From Hydrogenophaga crocea (GTDB lineage: Bacteria > Pseudomonadota > Gammaproteobacteria > Burkholderiales > Burkholderiaceae_C): a stretch of 64,000 nt of DNA. The stretch's first letter is position 1; every line of letters starts with the position of its first letter. Location of the stretch: assembly GCF_011388215.1 (NCBI RefSeq), contig NZ_CP049989.1:620001-684000 (forward strand). The letters run 5' to 3'. A program made the position numbers and the translations under genes. This document shows, piece by piece, positions 8,474 through 17,238 of this stretch. Under the pieces are notes generated by a model. That model was not told the DNA's origin. It ran no database searches and saw only the letters and a list, made by a program, of their open reading frames with translations.

Positions 8474-9928
8474 ATGGCCACCAAGTACGAAACCCTGGCG
8501 CAGTCTTTCGCGGCCCTGATCGAGCAGGGCACGCTGCGCGCCGGCGACCGGCTGCCCTCCGTGCGCGATGTGGTGGCCACGCGCGGCCTGAGCCCGTCCA
8601 CCGTGTTCGAGGCCTACTACCTGCTCGAGGCGCGCGGCCTGGTGAGCGCGCGGCCGCGCTCGGGCTATTTCGTGAACGCGCGGCCCGAGCGGCGCGAAGA
8701 GCCGCAGGCCATGCACCCCACCGCGGGCCAGCAGGCGGTGGCGATCAACGACGTGGTGATGGCCGTGCTCGGCACGGTGCGCGACCGCCGCGTGGTGCCG
8801 CTGGGCTCGGCCTTCCCCGACCCCGCGCTGTTCCCGCTCGAGCGGCTGGCGCGCGGCATGGGCACGGCCATGCGCCGGCTCGACCCGTCGCAACTGCTCG
8901 AGAACCTCGCGCCCGGCAACCCCGACCTGCGCCACCAGATCGCGCTGCGCGGCCTGGCGCAGGGCGTGCCCTCGTCGGTGGACGAGATCGTGATCACCAG
9001 CGGTGCGATGGAGGCCTTGTCCTTGTCGCTGCAGGCGGTGACCCGGCCGGGCGACGTGGTGGCCATCGAGTCGCCCGCGTTCTACGGCTGCCTGCAGGTG
9101 CTCGAGCGTCTGCGGCTGCGCGCGGTGGAGGTGGCCACGCACCCGCGCCTGGGCGTGCAGCTGGACTCGCTCGAACAGGTGCTGCAGCACCACCCCGTGA
9201 AGGCCTGCTGGTTCATGCCCACGTTCCAGAACCCGTTGGGCGCGCTGATGCCGGTGGACAAGAAGCAGGCGCTGGTGGCGCTGCTGGCGCGCCACCGCGT
9301 GCCGCTGATCGAGGACGACGTGTACGCCGAGCTGTATTTCGGCGCGCAGCGCCCGCCGCCGGCCAAGGCCTTCGACCGCGAGGGCTGGGTGATGCACTGC
9401 GGCTCGTTCTCGAAGTCACTCGCGCCCGGTTACCGCGTGGGCTGGGTCTCGGCGGGGCGATTCGCGCGCGAGGTGGAGCGGCTCAAGCTCATGGGCACGC
9501 TCGCGGTGGCGGTGCCGTCGCAGCTCGCGGTGCTGCATTTTCTGAAGCACGGCGCGTACGATCGGCATCTGCGCCGGCTGCGCGACGCGCTCGCGGCGCG
9601 GCAGGAGCGCGCGCTGCGGGCGATCGCGCAGCACCTGCCCGCGGGCACGCGCGTGACGCGGCCCGAGGGCGGCTACTTCGTGTGGGTGGAGCTGCCTGAG
9701 GGCGTGGACGCGATGGCGCTGCACCACGCGGCGCTGGCGCGCCACATCAGCCTCGCGCCCGGGCACCTGTTCTCGGCCGACCGGCGCTTCACGCGGCACA
9801 TCCGGCTCAACGTGGGTCACCCACGGCCCGAGCAGAGCGATGCGGCGATCAAGGCGCTGGGGCGGCTGGTGAGCGCGCTGCCGGGCCAGCACATCCCGTT
9901 CACCGCGGCGAAAGGAGCCCGCACTTGA
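8474..9928 (+). CDS. MocR-type transcriptional regulator (GntR HTH fused to class I aminotransferase fold)
   Basis: PLP-dependent MocR-family regulator, 484 residues. The N-terminal winged helix spans about residues 1-75 (GDRLPSVRDVVATRGLS is the recognition part). The remainder has the fold type I aminotransferase domain, with the substrate-loop motif TFQNPLG near residue 253, LIEDDVY near 278, and the PLP lysine in GSFSKSLAPGYRVGW near residue 315. I prefer the ATG at 8474; a GTG at 8435 would add 13 unconserved residues. It is divergent from the cytochromes and overlaps the next gene (TTGA), so it probably controls that oxidoreductase in response to an amino compound. The inducer is unknown. 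Confidence 0.87.
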   Translation: MATKYETLAQSFAALIEQGTLRAGDRLPSVRDVVATRGLSPSTVFEAYYLLEARGLVSARPRSGYFVNARPERREEPQAMHPTAGQQAVAINDVVMAVLGTVRDRRVVPLGSAFPDPALFPLERLARGMGTAMRRLDPSQLLENLAPGNPDLRHQIALRGLAQGVPSSVDEIVITSGAMEALSLSLQAVTRPGDVVAIESPAFYGCLQVLERLRLRAVEVATHPRLGVQLDSLEQVLQHHPVKACWFMPTFQNPLGALMPVDKKQALVALLARHRVPLIEDDVYAELYFGAQRPPPAKAFDREGWVMHCGSFSKSLAPGYRVGWVSAGRFAREVERLKLMGTLAVAVPSQLAVLHFLKHGAYDRHLRRLRDALAARQERALRAIAQHLPAGTRVTRPEGGYFVWVELPEGVDAMALHHAALARHISLAPGHLFSADRRFTRHIRLNVGHPRPEQSDAAIKALGRLVSALPGQHIPFTAAKGART

Positions 9929-11160
9929 AACAAGAAATCCTCGTCCTGGGGGCCGGCATGGTCGGCGTGTGCACCGCACTGCACCTGGCGCAGCGCGGCC
10001 ACGCGGTGACGCTGGTGGACCGGCGCGCGCCCGGCCGCGAAACCTCGCACGGCAACGCGGGCATCATCCAGCGCGAATCCATCGAGCCCTACCCGTTCCC
10101 GCGCGAATGGTCCACGCTGCTGCGCGTGGCCTTCAAGCGCGGCGCCGACGTCAACTACCACCTGGGCGCGCTGCCCGCGCTCGCGGGGCCGCTGGCGCGT
10201 TACTGGTACCACTCGCAGCCGGCGCGCCACGCGCGCCTGTCGCTGGCCTACGGCGCGCTCATCGAACATTGCCTGAGCGAGCACGAGCCCCTGATCCGCC
10301 TGGCCGGCGCCGACGACCTGGTGCGCCGCGAAGGCTACCTGCACGTGTTCCGCGAACGCGCCACCATGCGCGACACCGTGGCCAAGGCGCAGCGCCTGGC
10401 CGAGCGCGGCGTGAACCACCGCGTGCTCGACAGCGACGCCCTGGCCGCGGCCGAGCCCGCGCTGCGCCGCCGCCTCGCGGGCGCGGTGCACTGGACCGAT
10501 CCCTGGTCGGTGAGCGATCCGGGCGAGCTCGTGTCGCGCTATGCCGCGCTGTTGCCCGGCCTGGGCGCGCGCCTGCTCGCGGGCGATGCCGCCACCCTGC
10601 GCCAGACCGCGCAGGGCTGGGCCGTGCGCACCGCCGAGGGCGAGGTGCAGGCCGCCCAGGCGGTGGTGGCGCTGGGCCCATGGTCGGACCCGCTGCTTCG
10701 CGGCCTGGGCTACCGCTACCCGCTGTTTCCCAAGCGCGGCTACCACCAGCACTACACGGGCGGCGAGCCGCCGCGCCTGACCCTGCTCGACGCCGACGGC
10801 GGCTTCGTGATCGCGCCCATGCGCCGCGGCGTGCGCATCACCACGGGTGCCGAGTTCGCGCGCCTGGACGCACCGCCCACGCCGGTGCAGGTGGGCCGCG
10901 CGCACCGGCTCGCGAGCGAGCTGCTCGACCTGCCGCAGGCGGTCGATCCCGAGCCCTGGCTCGGCGCACGCCCCGCCACCGGCGACATGCTGCCCGTGAT
11001 CGGCCCCGCGCCGCGCCACCGCGGCCTGTGGTTCAACTTCGGCCACGCGCACCAGGGCTTCACGCTGGGCCCGTTGAGCGGGCGGCTGATGGCCGAACTC
11101 ATCGAGGGCGGACCGACGCGGGTGGACGTGGCGCCGTACTCGGCGGCGCGGTTTGGCTAG
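9925..11160 (+). CDS. FAD-dependent oxidoreductase, D-amino acid dehydrogenase-like (DadA family)
   Basis: DAO-family flavoprotein of 411 residues. The N-terminal Rossmann motif LGAGMVGVCTAL (about residues 7-18) binds FAD, and the C-terminal region PVIGPAPRHRGLWFNFGHAHQGFTL matches the DadA family closing motif. It should oxidise an amino acid or N-substituted amino acid and feed electrons to quinone. The start is an uncommon TTG at 9925 that overlaps the MocR stop by four bases. AAAGGAG at 9911-9917 is a strong ribosome site just ahead and supports this start. The substrate is not fixed by sequence; sarcosine-type or hydroxyproline-type oxidation is also possible. Confidence 0.85.
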   Translation: MKQEILVLGAGMVGVCTALHLAQRGHAVTLVDRRAPGRETSHGNAGIIQRESIEPYPFPREWSTLLRVAFKRGADVNYHLGALPALAGPLARYWYHSQPARHARLSLAYGALIEHCLSEHEPLIRLAGADDLVRREGYLHVFRERATMRDTVAKAQRLAERGVNHRVLDSDALAAAEPALRRRLAGAVHWTDPWSVSDPGELVSRYAALLPGLGARLLAGDAATLRQTAQGWAVRTAEGEVQAAQAVVALGPWSDPLLRGLGYRYPLFPKRGYHQHYTGGEPPRLTLLDADGGFVIAPMRRGVRITTGAEFARLDAPPTPVQVGRAHRLASELLDLPQAVDPEPWLGARPATGDMLPVIGPAPRHRGLWFNFGHAHQGFTLGPLSGRLMAELIEGGPTRVDVAPYSAARFG

Positions 11161-11311
11161 GCGCGGCCGCGGCCTCGATCGTGGTTTTCCCGGTGCAGCG
11201 CGCACACGACACCGCGCCCGCTTCCCCAGCTTGGGGGCTGGCGCGCCTGCGCAAACCTTGATCCAATCCGCCGCGAAGAGGCCGTATCGGCCCGCCGCCA
11301 CGAGACGATCC

Positions 11312-12112
11312 ATGCTCCTTGCCCAGGTGTCCGACCTGCATGTCTGCGCGCCCGGCCGCACCCTGGGCGGCGGCGTCGACACCCCGGCCATGGCCCGGGC
11401 CTGCGTGCAGGCCCTGCTCGCGCTGCGGCCCGCGCCCCAGGCGCTGCTGCTCAGTGGCGATCTGGTCGACGCCGGCGGGCCCGCCGAATACGCGCACCTG
11501 CAGCGGTTGCTGCAGCCGCTGCCCTGGCCCCTGTACCCCGTGGCGGGCAACCACGACGAGCGCGGTGCGCTGCGCGAGGCCTTCGGCGCCCGCATGGGCC
11601 CCCACAGCGCGCTCATGCCCGACTTCCTGCAGTACGCCGCCGACCTCGGCCCGCTGCGCCTGCTCGTGCTCGACACCGTGGTGCCGCAGCGGCCGCACGG
11701 CGCGCTGTGCGCGCGCCGCCTGGCCTGGCTCGGCGAACGCCTGCGCGAAGACGATCGCCCCGTGCTGATCGCGCTGCACCACCCGCCGTTCGCCACCGGC
11801 ATCGCCCACATGGACGCCATGGGCCTGCTCGAAGGCGCCGAGGCGCTCGAAGACCTGGTGCGCCGCCATCCCCGGGTACAGGCCTTGCTCTGCGGCCACG
11901 TGCACCGCAGCATCCAGACCCGCTTCGGGGGCGCCGTCGCCAGCGTCTGCCCGAGCCCGGCCCACCAGATCGCGCTCAACCTGCTCGGTCAGGGGGAGGA
12001 CGGGTTCACGCTGGAGCCGCCGGGCTTCCAGCTGCACCTGTGGCATGCACAGCGGCTGGTGAGCCACACCGTGCCCATCGGTGACCACGGCGGCACCCGA
12101 CCGTTTGCCTGA
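11312..12112 (+). CDS. calcineurin-like metallophosphoesterase (CpdA/Icc-like)
   Basis: Class III cyclic-nucleotide phosphodiesterase-like protein of 266 residues. All metal-site motifs of the family are visible in order: DLH near residue 10, GDLVD near 50, GNHDE near 77, LHHPPF near 155 and GHVHRS near 196. This is the CpdA arrangement, which hydrolyses cAMP in other bacteria, but relatives act on other phosphodiesters. I chose the ATG at 11312; the frame is open upstream but without family similarity. The stop lies four bases before the histidine kinase start, so the two genes are likely co-transcribed. Confidence 0.83.
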   Translation: MLLAQVSDLHVCAPGRTLGGGVDTPAMARACVQALLALRPAPQALLLSGDLVDAGGPAEYAHLQRLLQPLPWPLYPVAGNHDERGALREAFGARMGPHSALMPDFLQYAADLGPLRLLVLDTVVPQRPHGALCARRLAWLGERLREDDRPVLIALHHPPFATGIAHMDAMGLLEGAEALEDLVRRHPRVQALLCGHVHRSIQTRFGGAVASVCPSPAHQIALNLLGQGEDGFTLEPPGFQLHLWHAQRLVSHTVPIGDHGGTRPFA

Positions 12113-12116
12113 GACC

Positions 12117-14996
12117 ATGCGCGAGCCCGGCTCCTCTGCGTCGCCCTTGCCCTACGAGGCCTTGTTCATGGCCTCGTCGATCGCCAGCGCGATCTCGTCC
12201 GCGCACGACGGCCGCCTGATCGAGGTCAACCCCGCCTGGGAAGCGCTGTTCGGCACGCCGCGGGCCCAGGCCCTGGGCCGCACCACGCTTGAGCTCGGCC
12301 TGTGGGAGAGCAGCGAGGTGCGCGCGGCCTTCCTGCGCCAGATGCCCGGGCCGCTGCCGCCCGCGCGCCTGCGCAACTCGGCCGGCGAGCCCCTGATGGT
12401 GCGCATGCACGTGTCCACGCTCGCTTCCGCGGGCGGGCCGTTGCTGCTGGTGCAGATCACCCACGCCGAGCGCGAAGTGCAGGCCGAGACCGCGCGCGAG
12501 CGCAGCGAACAGGCCCTGTCGGCGCTCAACCGCGAGCTGCAGCAGCGCGTCGAGCTCCACACCGTCATCGAGCGCACGGCGCGCGTCGGCCACTGGACCA
12601 ACGCCGAAAACGCGCAAGAGGTGGTCTGGTCGGACGGTCTTTACGAGATCGCGGGCTTCACCCGCGACCCGGGCGGGCGCTTCACGCGCGCCATGGGGCG
12701 CAGCGGCATCCACCCCGACGACCTGCCCGCCTGGCTGGCGCTGCGCGAGCGGCTCGACGGCAGCGAGATCGTTTTCCGCTGGCTGCGGCCCGACGGCCAG
12801 CTGCGCTGGTTCCGCACCACCATGGGTCAGACCACGGTCAAGGGCAACCCGCAGACCGACTACGGTGTGGTGCAGGACATCACGTCCGAGCGCGAGGCCG
12901 CCGAGCGCCGCGAGCGGCTCACGCGCATGCTGGCCGCGGTCACGCAGGCGCAGGCGGTGTTCATCGAAGGCCAGGACCGGCGCCACGCCTTCCAGGGCCT
13001 GCTCGACGCCTTTCTCGCGGTCACGGGCAGCGAGTACGGCTTCGTCGGCGAGGTGCTGTACGACGCCGACGACCGGCCCTACCTGCGCACCAACGCGGTC
13101 ACCGACATTTCCTGGGACGAGGCCTCGCGCCAGCACTACGAGGCGCACCGCGAGACCGGCATGGAGTTCCGCAACCTCGGCACCCTGTTCGGTCACGCGC
13201 TGCGCACCGGCGAGCCGGTGATCGCGAACGACCCCGCGAACGACCCGCGCCGCGGCGGCATGCCCGGGGGCCATCGCGCGATGCGGGCCTTCCTGGGGGT
13301 GCCGCTGGCGGTGGGCGAGCGGCTCGTGGCCATGGTGGGCCTGGCCAACCAGCCGGGCGGCTACACCGCGGACGACGTGGGGTTTTTGCAGCCGCTGCTG
13401 GGCGCGCTGCGCCAGCTCGTGATGGCCTGGCGCGAGCACGAGGCCAGCCAGCGCACGCGCGAGCAGCTCGAAGCCACCAGCGCCTTGCTCGTGGACAAGA
13501 GTGCGGCCCTGCAGGACACGCTCGACAGCATCAGCCAGGGCCTGGTGAAGATCGGCGTGGACGGCCGGGTGCGGGTCTACAACCGCCGTTTCCTCGAACT
13601 GCTCGACCTGCCCGAAGCGGTGGTGGCCGACCACCCCTTGCACGACGACGTGATCCGCTTCCAGACCGCGCGCGGCGACTTCGGTCCCGGCATGGGCTGG
13701 GTCGACCCGCAGGCGCGCGAGTACCTCGAGCTCAGAAGCGGGGCGGACATGCCCGAGCATTTCTGGCGCCGCACGCGCCAGGGCCTCACGCTGGAGATCC
13801 GCACGCTCAAGCTGCCCGACGGCGGCCTCGTGCGCACCTACACCGACGTGACCTCGTACATCGCCACGCAGGACGCGCTGCGCGCGGAGCGCCAGCGTCT
13901 GGCCTGGGTGCTCGAAGCCACGCGCCCCGGCATCTGGGAGACCAACCTGCGCGAGCGCAGCATGGTGGTCAACGAGCGCTGGGCCGAGATGCTGGGCCAC
14001 ACGCTCGCCGAGCTGCAGCCCGTGAACTACGACACCTGGTACTCGCGCGTGCACCCCGAAGACCGCGAGCGCGCGATCGCCCTGCGCAACCGCCATGCGG
14101 CCGGCGAGCTGCCGTTCTACGAATGCGACATCCGCATGCGCCACAAGGACGGCCACTGGGTGTGGATCAACACGCGCGGGCGCGTGCACCGGCGCGACGA
14201 GCAGGGCGCGGCGCTGTACATGTCGGGCACGCACCTCGATGTGAGCGAGCGCGTGGCCGCGCAGGAGCAGATCCGCGCGCTCAACGCCGGCCTGGAGCAG
14301 CGCGTGCGCGAGCGCACGGCCGAGCTCGAGCGCTCGATGCGCGACATGGAGGCCATCTCGTACTCCATCGCGCACGACCTGCGCGCGCCGCTGCGCTCGG
14401 TCAACGGCTTTGCGCAGGTGATCGAAGAAGAAGAGCTGCAACGCCTGAGCGCCAGCGGCCGCGAGATGTTCGCGCGCATTTCGCGCTCGGCGCGCAACAT
14501 GGGCCAGATGATCACCGACATGCTCGAGCTGCTGCGGGTGGTGCAGGTCGACCTGGAGCCGCGGCCGGTGGACATGGCCGCGCTTGCGCACGCGGTGGCC
14601 GAGGCCCTCGGGCCGCAGGCGCCGGCCGCACGCATCGAGGTGTGCGAGCTGCCGCTGGCGATGGGCGACGCCACGCTGCTGCGCCAGGTGCTGAGCAACC
14701 TGGTGGACAACGCGCTCAAGTACTCGCGCCAGCGGGCCGATCCGCGCGTGCAGGTGGGGCACGACGCGGTGCAGGGCGCCTATTTCGTGCGCGACAACGG
14801 CATCGGCTTCGACATGGCGCGCGCGAACAAGCTGTTCGGTCTGTTCCAGCGGCTGCAGGCCCACAGCGACGTGCCCGGCATGGGCGTGGGGCTGGCGATC
14901 GTGCAGCGCATCGTCGAGCGGCACGGCGGGCGGGTCTGGGCCGAGGCCGCGCCGGGGCAGGGCGCCACGTTCTGGTTCCGGTTGCCGCTGGCTTGA
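12117..14996 (+). CDS. multi-PAS/GAF sensor histidine kinase
   Basis: Soluble-looking sensor kinase of 959 residues with no convincing membrane segment. Domains in order are PAS (about 10-120), PAS (about 165-265, with WTNAENAQEVVWSDG), GAF (about 285-435, ending before a helical linker), PAS_7-type (about 470-580, starting DSISQGLVKIG), PAS (about 595-710), HisKA with phospho-acceptor His753 in SIAHDLRAPLRS, and HATPase_c with the N box near 860 (NLVDNALKYS), DNGIGF near 895 and GMGVGL near 921. The ATG at 12117 is four bases after the preceding stop; a GTG at 12081 would overlap that gene. No response regulator is encoded next to it, so it is an orphan kinase here. It resembles phytochrome-like kinases, but I see no bilin-binding cysteine. 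Confidence 0.87.
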   Translation: MREPGSSASPLPYEALFMASSIASAISSAHDGRLIEVNPAWEALFGTPRAQALGRTTLELGLWESSEVRAAFLRQMPGPLPPARLRNSAGEPLMVRMHVSTLASAGGPLLLVQITHAEREVQAETARERSEQALSALNRELQQRVELHTVIERTARVGHWTNAENAQEVVWSDGLYEIAGFTRDPGGRFTRAMGRSGIHPDDLPAWLALRERLDGSEIVFRWLRPDGQLRWFRTTMGQTTVKGNPQTDYGVVQDITSEREAAERRERLTRMLAAVTQAQAVFIEGQDRRHAFQGLLDAFLAVTGSEYGFVGEVLYDADDRPYLRTNAVTDISWDEASRQHYEAHRETGMEFRNLGTLFGHALRTGEPVIANDPANDPRRGGMPGGHRAMRAFLGVPLAVGERLVAMVGLANQPGGYTADDVGFLQPLLGALRQLVMAWREHEASQRTREQLEATSALLVDKSAALQDTLDSISQGLVKIGVDGRVRVYNRRFLELLDLPEAVVADHPLHDDVIRFQTARGDFGPGMGWVDPQAREYLELRSGADMPEHFWRRTRQGLTLEIRTLKLPDGGLVRTYTDVTSYIATQDALRAERQRLAWVLEATRPGIWETNLRERSMVVNERWAEMLGHTLAELQPVNYDTWYSRVHPEDRERAIALRNRHAAGELPFYECDIRMRHKDGHWVWINTRGRVHRRDEQGAALYMSGTHLDVSERVAAQEQIRALNAGLEQRVRERTAELERSMRDMEAISYSIAHDLRAPLRSVNGFAQVIEEEELQRLSASGREMFARISRSARNMGQMITDMLELLRVVQVDLEPRPVDMAALAHAVAEALGPQAPAARIEVCELPLAMGDATLLRQVLSNLVDNALKYSRQRADPRVQVGHDAVQGAYFVRDNGIGFDMARANKLFGLFQRLQAHSDVPGMGVGLAIVQRIVERHGGRVWAEAAPGQGATFWFRLPLA

Positions 14997-15026
14997 GGAT
15001 CGGTTTCCTTTTGTCGCGCTTCTTCA

Positions 15027-15176
15027 GGGCCGATGGAGCGGGTGCCCGTGCACCGGCGTGCTCGCGGGCGGCGGTGTTTGGGGAGCGGGCACCGTTTCGT
15101 CAACACCGTGATGGGTGCGCGGCTTCTGTGGCAACCGCGAATGGCGCCTGCGCACGGACACCCGCTCCATCGGCCC
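15027..15176. repeat. repeat unit A: about 105-base core between 25-base inverted arms
   Basis: Bases 15027-15051 (GGGCCGATGGAGCGGGTG then CCCGTGC) recur as reverse complement at 15152-15176 with one mismatch. Between them lies a core of about 100 bases that contains CGTGCTCGCGGGCGGCGG near its left end and CTGTGGCAACCGCGAATGGC near its right end. The same core, inverted, forms unit B. The layout (short arms around a short non-coding core) resembles a miniature inverted-repeat element, but I recognise no known family and see no target-site duplication. Confidence 0.7.
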
Positions 15177-15189
15177 CAGCGACACAAAG

Positions 15190-15209
15190 GCGCGCCAACG
15201 TTGGTGCGC
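15190..15209. repeat. central palindrome of the mosaic
   Basis: GCGCGCCAACGTTGGTGCGC is a 20-base palindrome with a single G-T pair out of place, centred between 15199 and 15200. It sits at the symmetry centre of units A and B, whose outer ends are about 172 bases to either side. Confidence 0.7.
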
Positions 15210-15223
15210 ACAGGTCTCCTCGG

Positions 15224-15369
15224 GTCGGGTGGCGGGGTTCGTGTGCGCAGGAGCCATTCGCGGTTGCCACAGAGTCAGCGCCCCAACAACGTCGTTGACG
15301 AAGCAAGCTCAGCACACCAGAAGCCGCCGCCCGCGAGCACGCCGGAGCACACGAACCCCGCCACCCGAC
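15224..15369. repeat. repeat unit B: inverted copy of the core, between different 23-base arms
   Basis: Bases 15224-15246 (GTCGGGTGGCGGGGTTCGTG then TGC) recur perfectly as reverse complement at 15347-15369. The enclosed core is the reverse complement of the unit A core, at roughly three-quarters identity, best over CTGTGGCAACCGCGAATGGC and CCGGCGTGCTCGCGGGCGGC. The arms differ completely from those of unit A, so the two units share a core but not their ends. Confidence 0.7.
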
Positions 15370-15409
15370 TCCGCGAAGCAGTCGAGCGAAACCTCAGGGT
15401 AGAGACACC

Positions 15410-16366
15410 TCAGAACGGCGCGCTTTCGTCCTTGGGCGCCACGTCGGGCCCCTCGTCAGCAGAGGCCCCTTCCACAGCCGGCGAAGGCTTGGAAGCAAGC
15501 CCCGTCTTGCGCGCCGCCGCGCGCGCCTGGCGCACCGCGGCCTTGTCGCCCGCGCTCGCGAACTTGCTGTATTTGCCCGTGAGGCCCACGAGCTGGCCGT
15601 AGATCTTGGGGTTGGCGGCCAGGCATTCCTTCTGTTCGAGGAAATCGGGCTCGCCCGTGAAATTGCCGATCAGGCCGCCGGCCTCGGTGACCAGCAGCGA
15701 ACCCGCGGCCACGTCCCAGGGCGACAGGCCCATCTCGAAGAAGCCGTCGCTGAAACCCGCGGCCACGTAGGCCAGGTCGAGCGCGGCCGAGCCCGGGCGG
15801 CGCACGCCGGCCACCTTGGGCATCACCTCGCCGAGCATCTGCATGTAGGTCTGGAAGGCGTCGCCCGGGCGGAAGGGAAAGCCCGTGGAAATCAGGCAGT
15901 CGCGCAGCGTGGTGCGCTTGGCCACGCGGATGCGGCGCTCGTTGAGGTAGGCGCCGCGCCCGCGCGTGGCGCAGAACAGGTCGTTGCGCGTGGGGTCGTA
16001 GACCACGGCCTGCTCGATGCGGCCGTCGACCATGAGCGCGATGCTCACGCAGTAGACGGGGAAGCCGTGGATGAAGTTGGTGGTGCCGTCCAGCGGATCG
16101 ATGATCCACACGTGGTTCTTGTCACGGCCCTTGCCGGGCGTGCGGCCCGACTCTTCGGCCCAGATGCCGTGGTCGGGGTAGGCGGTCTTGAGGGTTTCGA
16201 TGATCGCGGCTTCGGCCGCGTGATCGACCTCGGTCACGAAGTCGTTGGTCTGCTTGACCGACACCCGCACGGTCTCGACGTCGAGTGCGGCGCGGTTGAT
16301 GAGGGCGCCGGCGGCGCGGGCGGCCTTGACGGCCACGTTGAGCATGGGGTGTGAGCTGGACGACAT
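15410..16366 (-). CDS. suhB: inositol-1-monophosphatase family protein
   Basis: Mg-dependent inositol monophosphatase, 318 residues; the catalytic domain ends near residue 265 and a poorly conserved charged Ala/Lys-rich tail of about 50 residues follows, as is common in Burkholderiales. Metal-site motifs are WAEESG (about 67-72), DPLDGTTNF (about 90-98) and WDVAAGSLL (about 217-225). SuhB also acts in rRNA antitermination in enterobacteria, which may be its main role here. It is divergent from trmJ across a 109-base gap. Confidence 0.9.
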   Translation of the reverse strand: MSSSSHPMLNVAVKAARAAGALINRAALDVETVRVSVKQTNDFVTEVDHAAEAAIIETLKTAYPDHGIWAEESGRTPGKGRDKNHVWIIDPLDGTTNFIHGFPVYCVSIALMVDGRIEQAVVYDPTRNDLFCATRGRGAYLNERRIRVAKRTTLRDCLISTGFPFRPGDAFQTYMQMLGEVMPKVAGVRRPGSAALDLAYVAAGFSDGFFEMGLSPWDVAAGSLLVTEAGGLIGNFTGEPDFLEQKECLAANPKIYGQLVGLTGKYSKFASAGDKAAVRQARAAARKTGLASKPSPAVEGASADEGPDVAPKDESAPF

Positions 16367-16475
16367 GGATTGTGACCTTCGCGCCGCGGCGCAACGGTGA
16401 AGAGCGGGGAGGGGGCGTCACCGGGGCCCGGCGATGCGGGGCGGCGACAATGGCGGCGATTTTACCCGTGCCCCC

Positions 16476-17210
16476 ATGAAAACCCGATTCGTCCTGATCG
16501 AAACCAGCCACGCCGGCAATGTGGGCGGCGCCGCGCGCGCGCTCAAGGTCATGGGTTTCGACGAACTCGTGCTGGTGCGCCCGCGCTGGCCCAACGTGCT
16601 GCGCAAGGAAGAAACCATCCAGCGCGCGAGCGGCGCCAACGACGTGCTGGCGAACGCCCGCATCGTGGACACGCTCGACGAGGCCCTGGACGGCATGACC
16701 CACCTGTGCGCCACCGCCATGACCCCGCGCGACTTCGGCCCGCCCACACGCGCCCCGCGCGAGCATTTCACGCAACTGCTGGCGGCGCCCGAGCGGCCGG
16801 CGGGCGTGGCCTTTCTGTTCGGCAGCGAGCGCTTCGGCATGGCCAACGACGACGTCTACCGCTGCCACGTGGCGCTGTCCATTCCCACGGCGCCCGGCTA
16901 CGGCTCGCTCAACCTCGCGGCCGCGGTGCAGCTCGTGGCCTACGACTGGCGCCAGGCCCTGGGCGGCTTTGCCGTGGCCTCGCCCGTGGCCGAACGCCCG
17001 GTGGCCGACGCCGCCGCGGTGGCGGGCATGCTCGAGCACCTGCAGCGGGCGCTGGTGGCGGTGGACTTCCTCGACCCGGCCGCGCCGAAGAAGCTCATGC
17101 CGCGCCTACAGCAGTTGTTCAACCGCGCGCAACCGAGCGAGGAAGAAGTCCACATCCTGCGCGGTGTCGCCCGGGCCATGCTGCAGACGGCCGAGCGCGC
17201 GAAACGCTAG
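16476..17210 (+). CDS. trmJ: tRNA (cytidine/uridine-2'-O-)-methyltransferase TrmJ
   Basis: SPOUT-class RNA methyltransferase, 244 residues, that 2'-O-methylates position 32 of tRNAs. The N-terminus has IETSHAGNVGGAARALKVMGF, the signature of the TrmH/TrmJ branch, with catalytic arginine in GAARAL; the SAM-binding knot is visible as FGSERFGMAND (about 107-117) and SIPTAPGYGSLNLAAAVQ (about 129-146). The ATG at 16476 gives the standard N-terminus; the frame extends upstream without similarity. cysE follows 28 bases later. Confidence 0.92.
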   Translation: MKTRFVLIETSHAGNVGGAARALKVMGFDELVLVRPRWPNVLRKEETIQRASGANDVLANARIVDTLDEALDGMTHLCATAMTPRDFGPPTRAPREHFTQLLAAPERPAGVAFLFGSERFGMANDDVYRCHVALSIPTAPGYGSLNLAAAVQLVAYDWRQALGGFAVASPVAERPVADAAAVAGMLEHLQRALVAVDFLDPAAPKKLMPRLQQLFNRAQPSEEEVHILRGVARAMLQTAERAKR

Positions 17211-17238
17211 ACTGCCCAGCCCTTTGCCTCCCCGCTCC

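Larger units (their letters stand above)
14997..15409. other. 413-base gene-free region filled by a palindromic repeat mosaic
   Basis: No credible gene lies between the kinase and suhB, which converge here. Short open frames on both strands (for example 15033-15602 plus) have no family similarity and run across the repeats. Nearly the whole stretch from 15027 to 15374 is made of inverted repeats, described in the next entries. There is no U-rich tract that would make a simple terminator. Confidence 0.7.

Noticed and set aside
12006..14924. A 972-codon minus-strand frame opposite the sensor kinase
   Set aside because: It is a shadow of the kinase reading frame; the composition is repetitive and no motif is present.
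12117..14996. Bacteriophytochrome
   Set aside because: A GAF domain and PAS domains are present, but there is no PHY domain and no chromophore cysteine near the N-terminus.
15027..15374. CRISPR array
   Set aside because: The repeats are inverted, not direct, there are only two copies of the core, and no cas genes occur in the window.
15027..15374. Insertion sequence with a transposase
   Set aside because: The unit is under 350 bases and holds no credible coding frame. A non-autonomous element remains possible, but I cannot show target duplications.
15033..15602. Short plus-strand open frames in the 15.0-15.6 kb gap
   Set aside because: They run through the inverted repeats and into the suhB gene antisense, with no similarity or ribosome site. 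Better explained by GC-rich repeat sequence.
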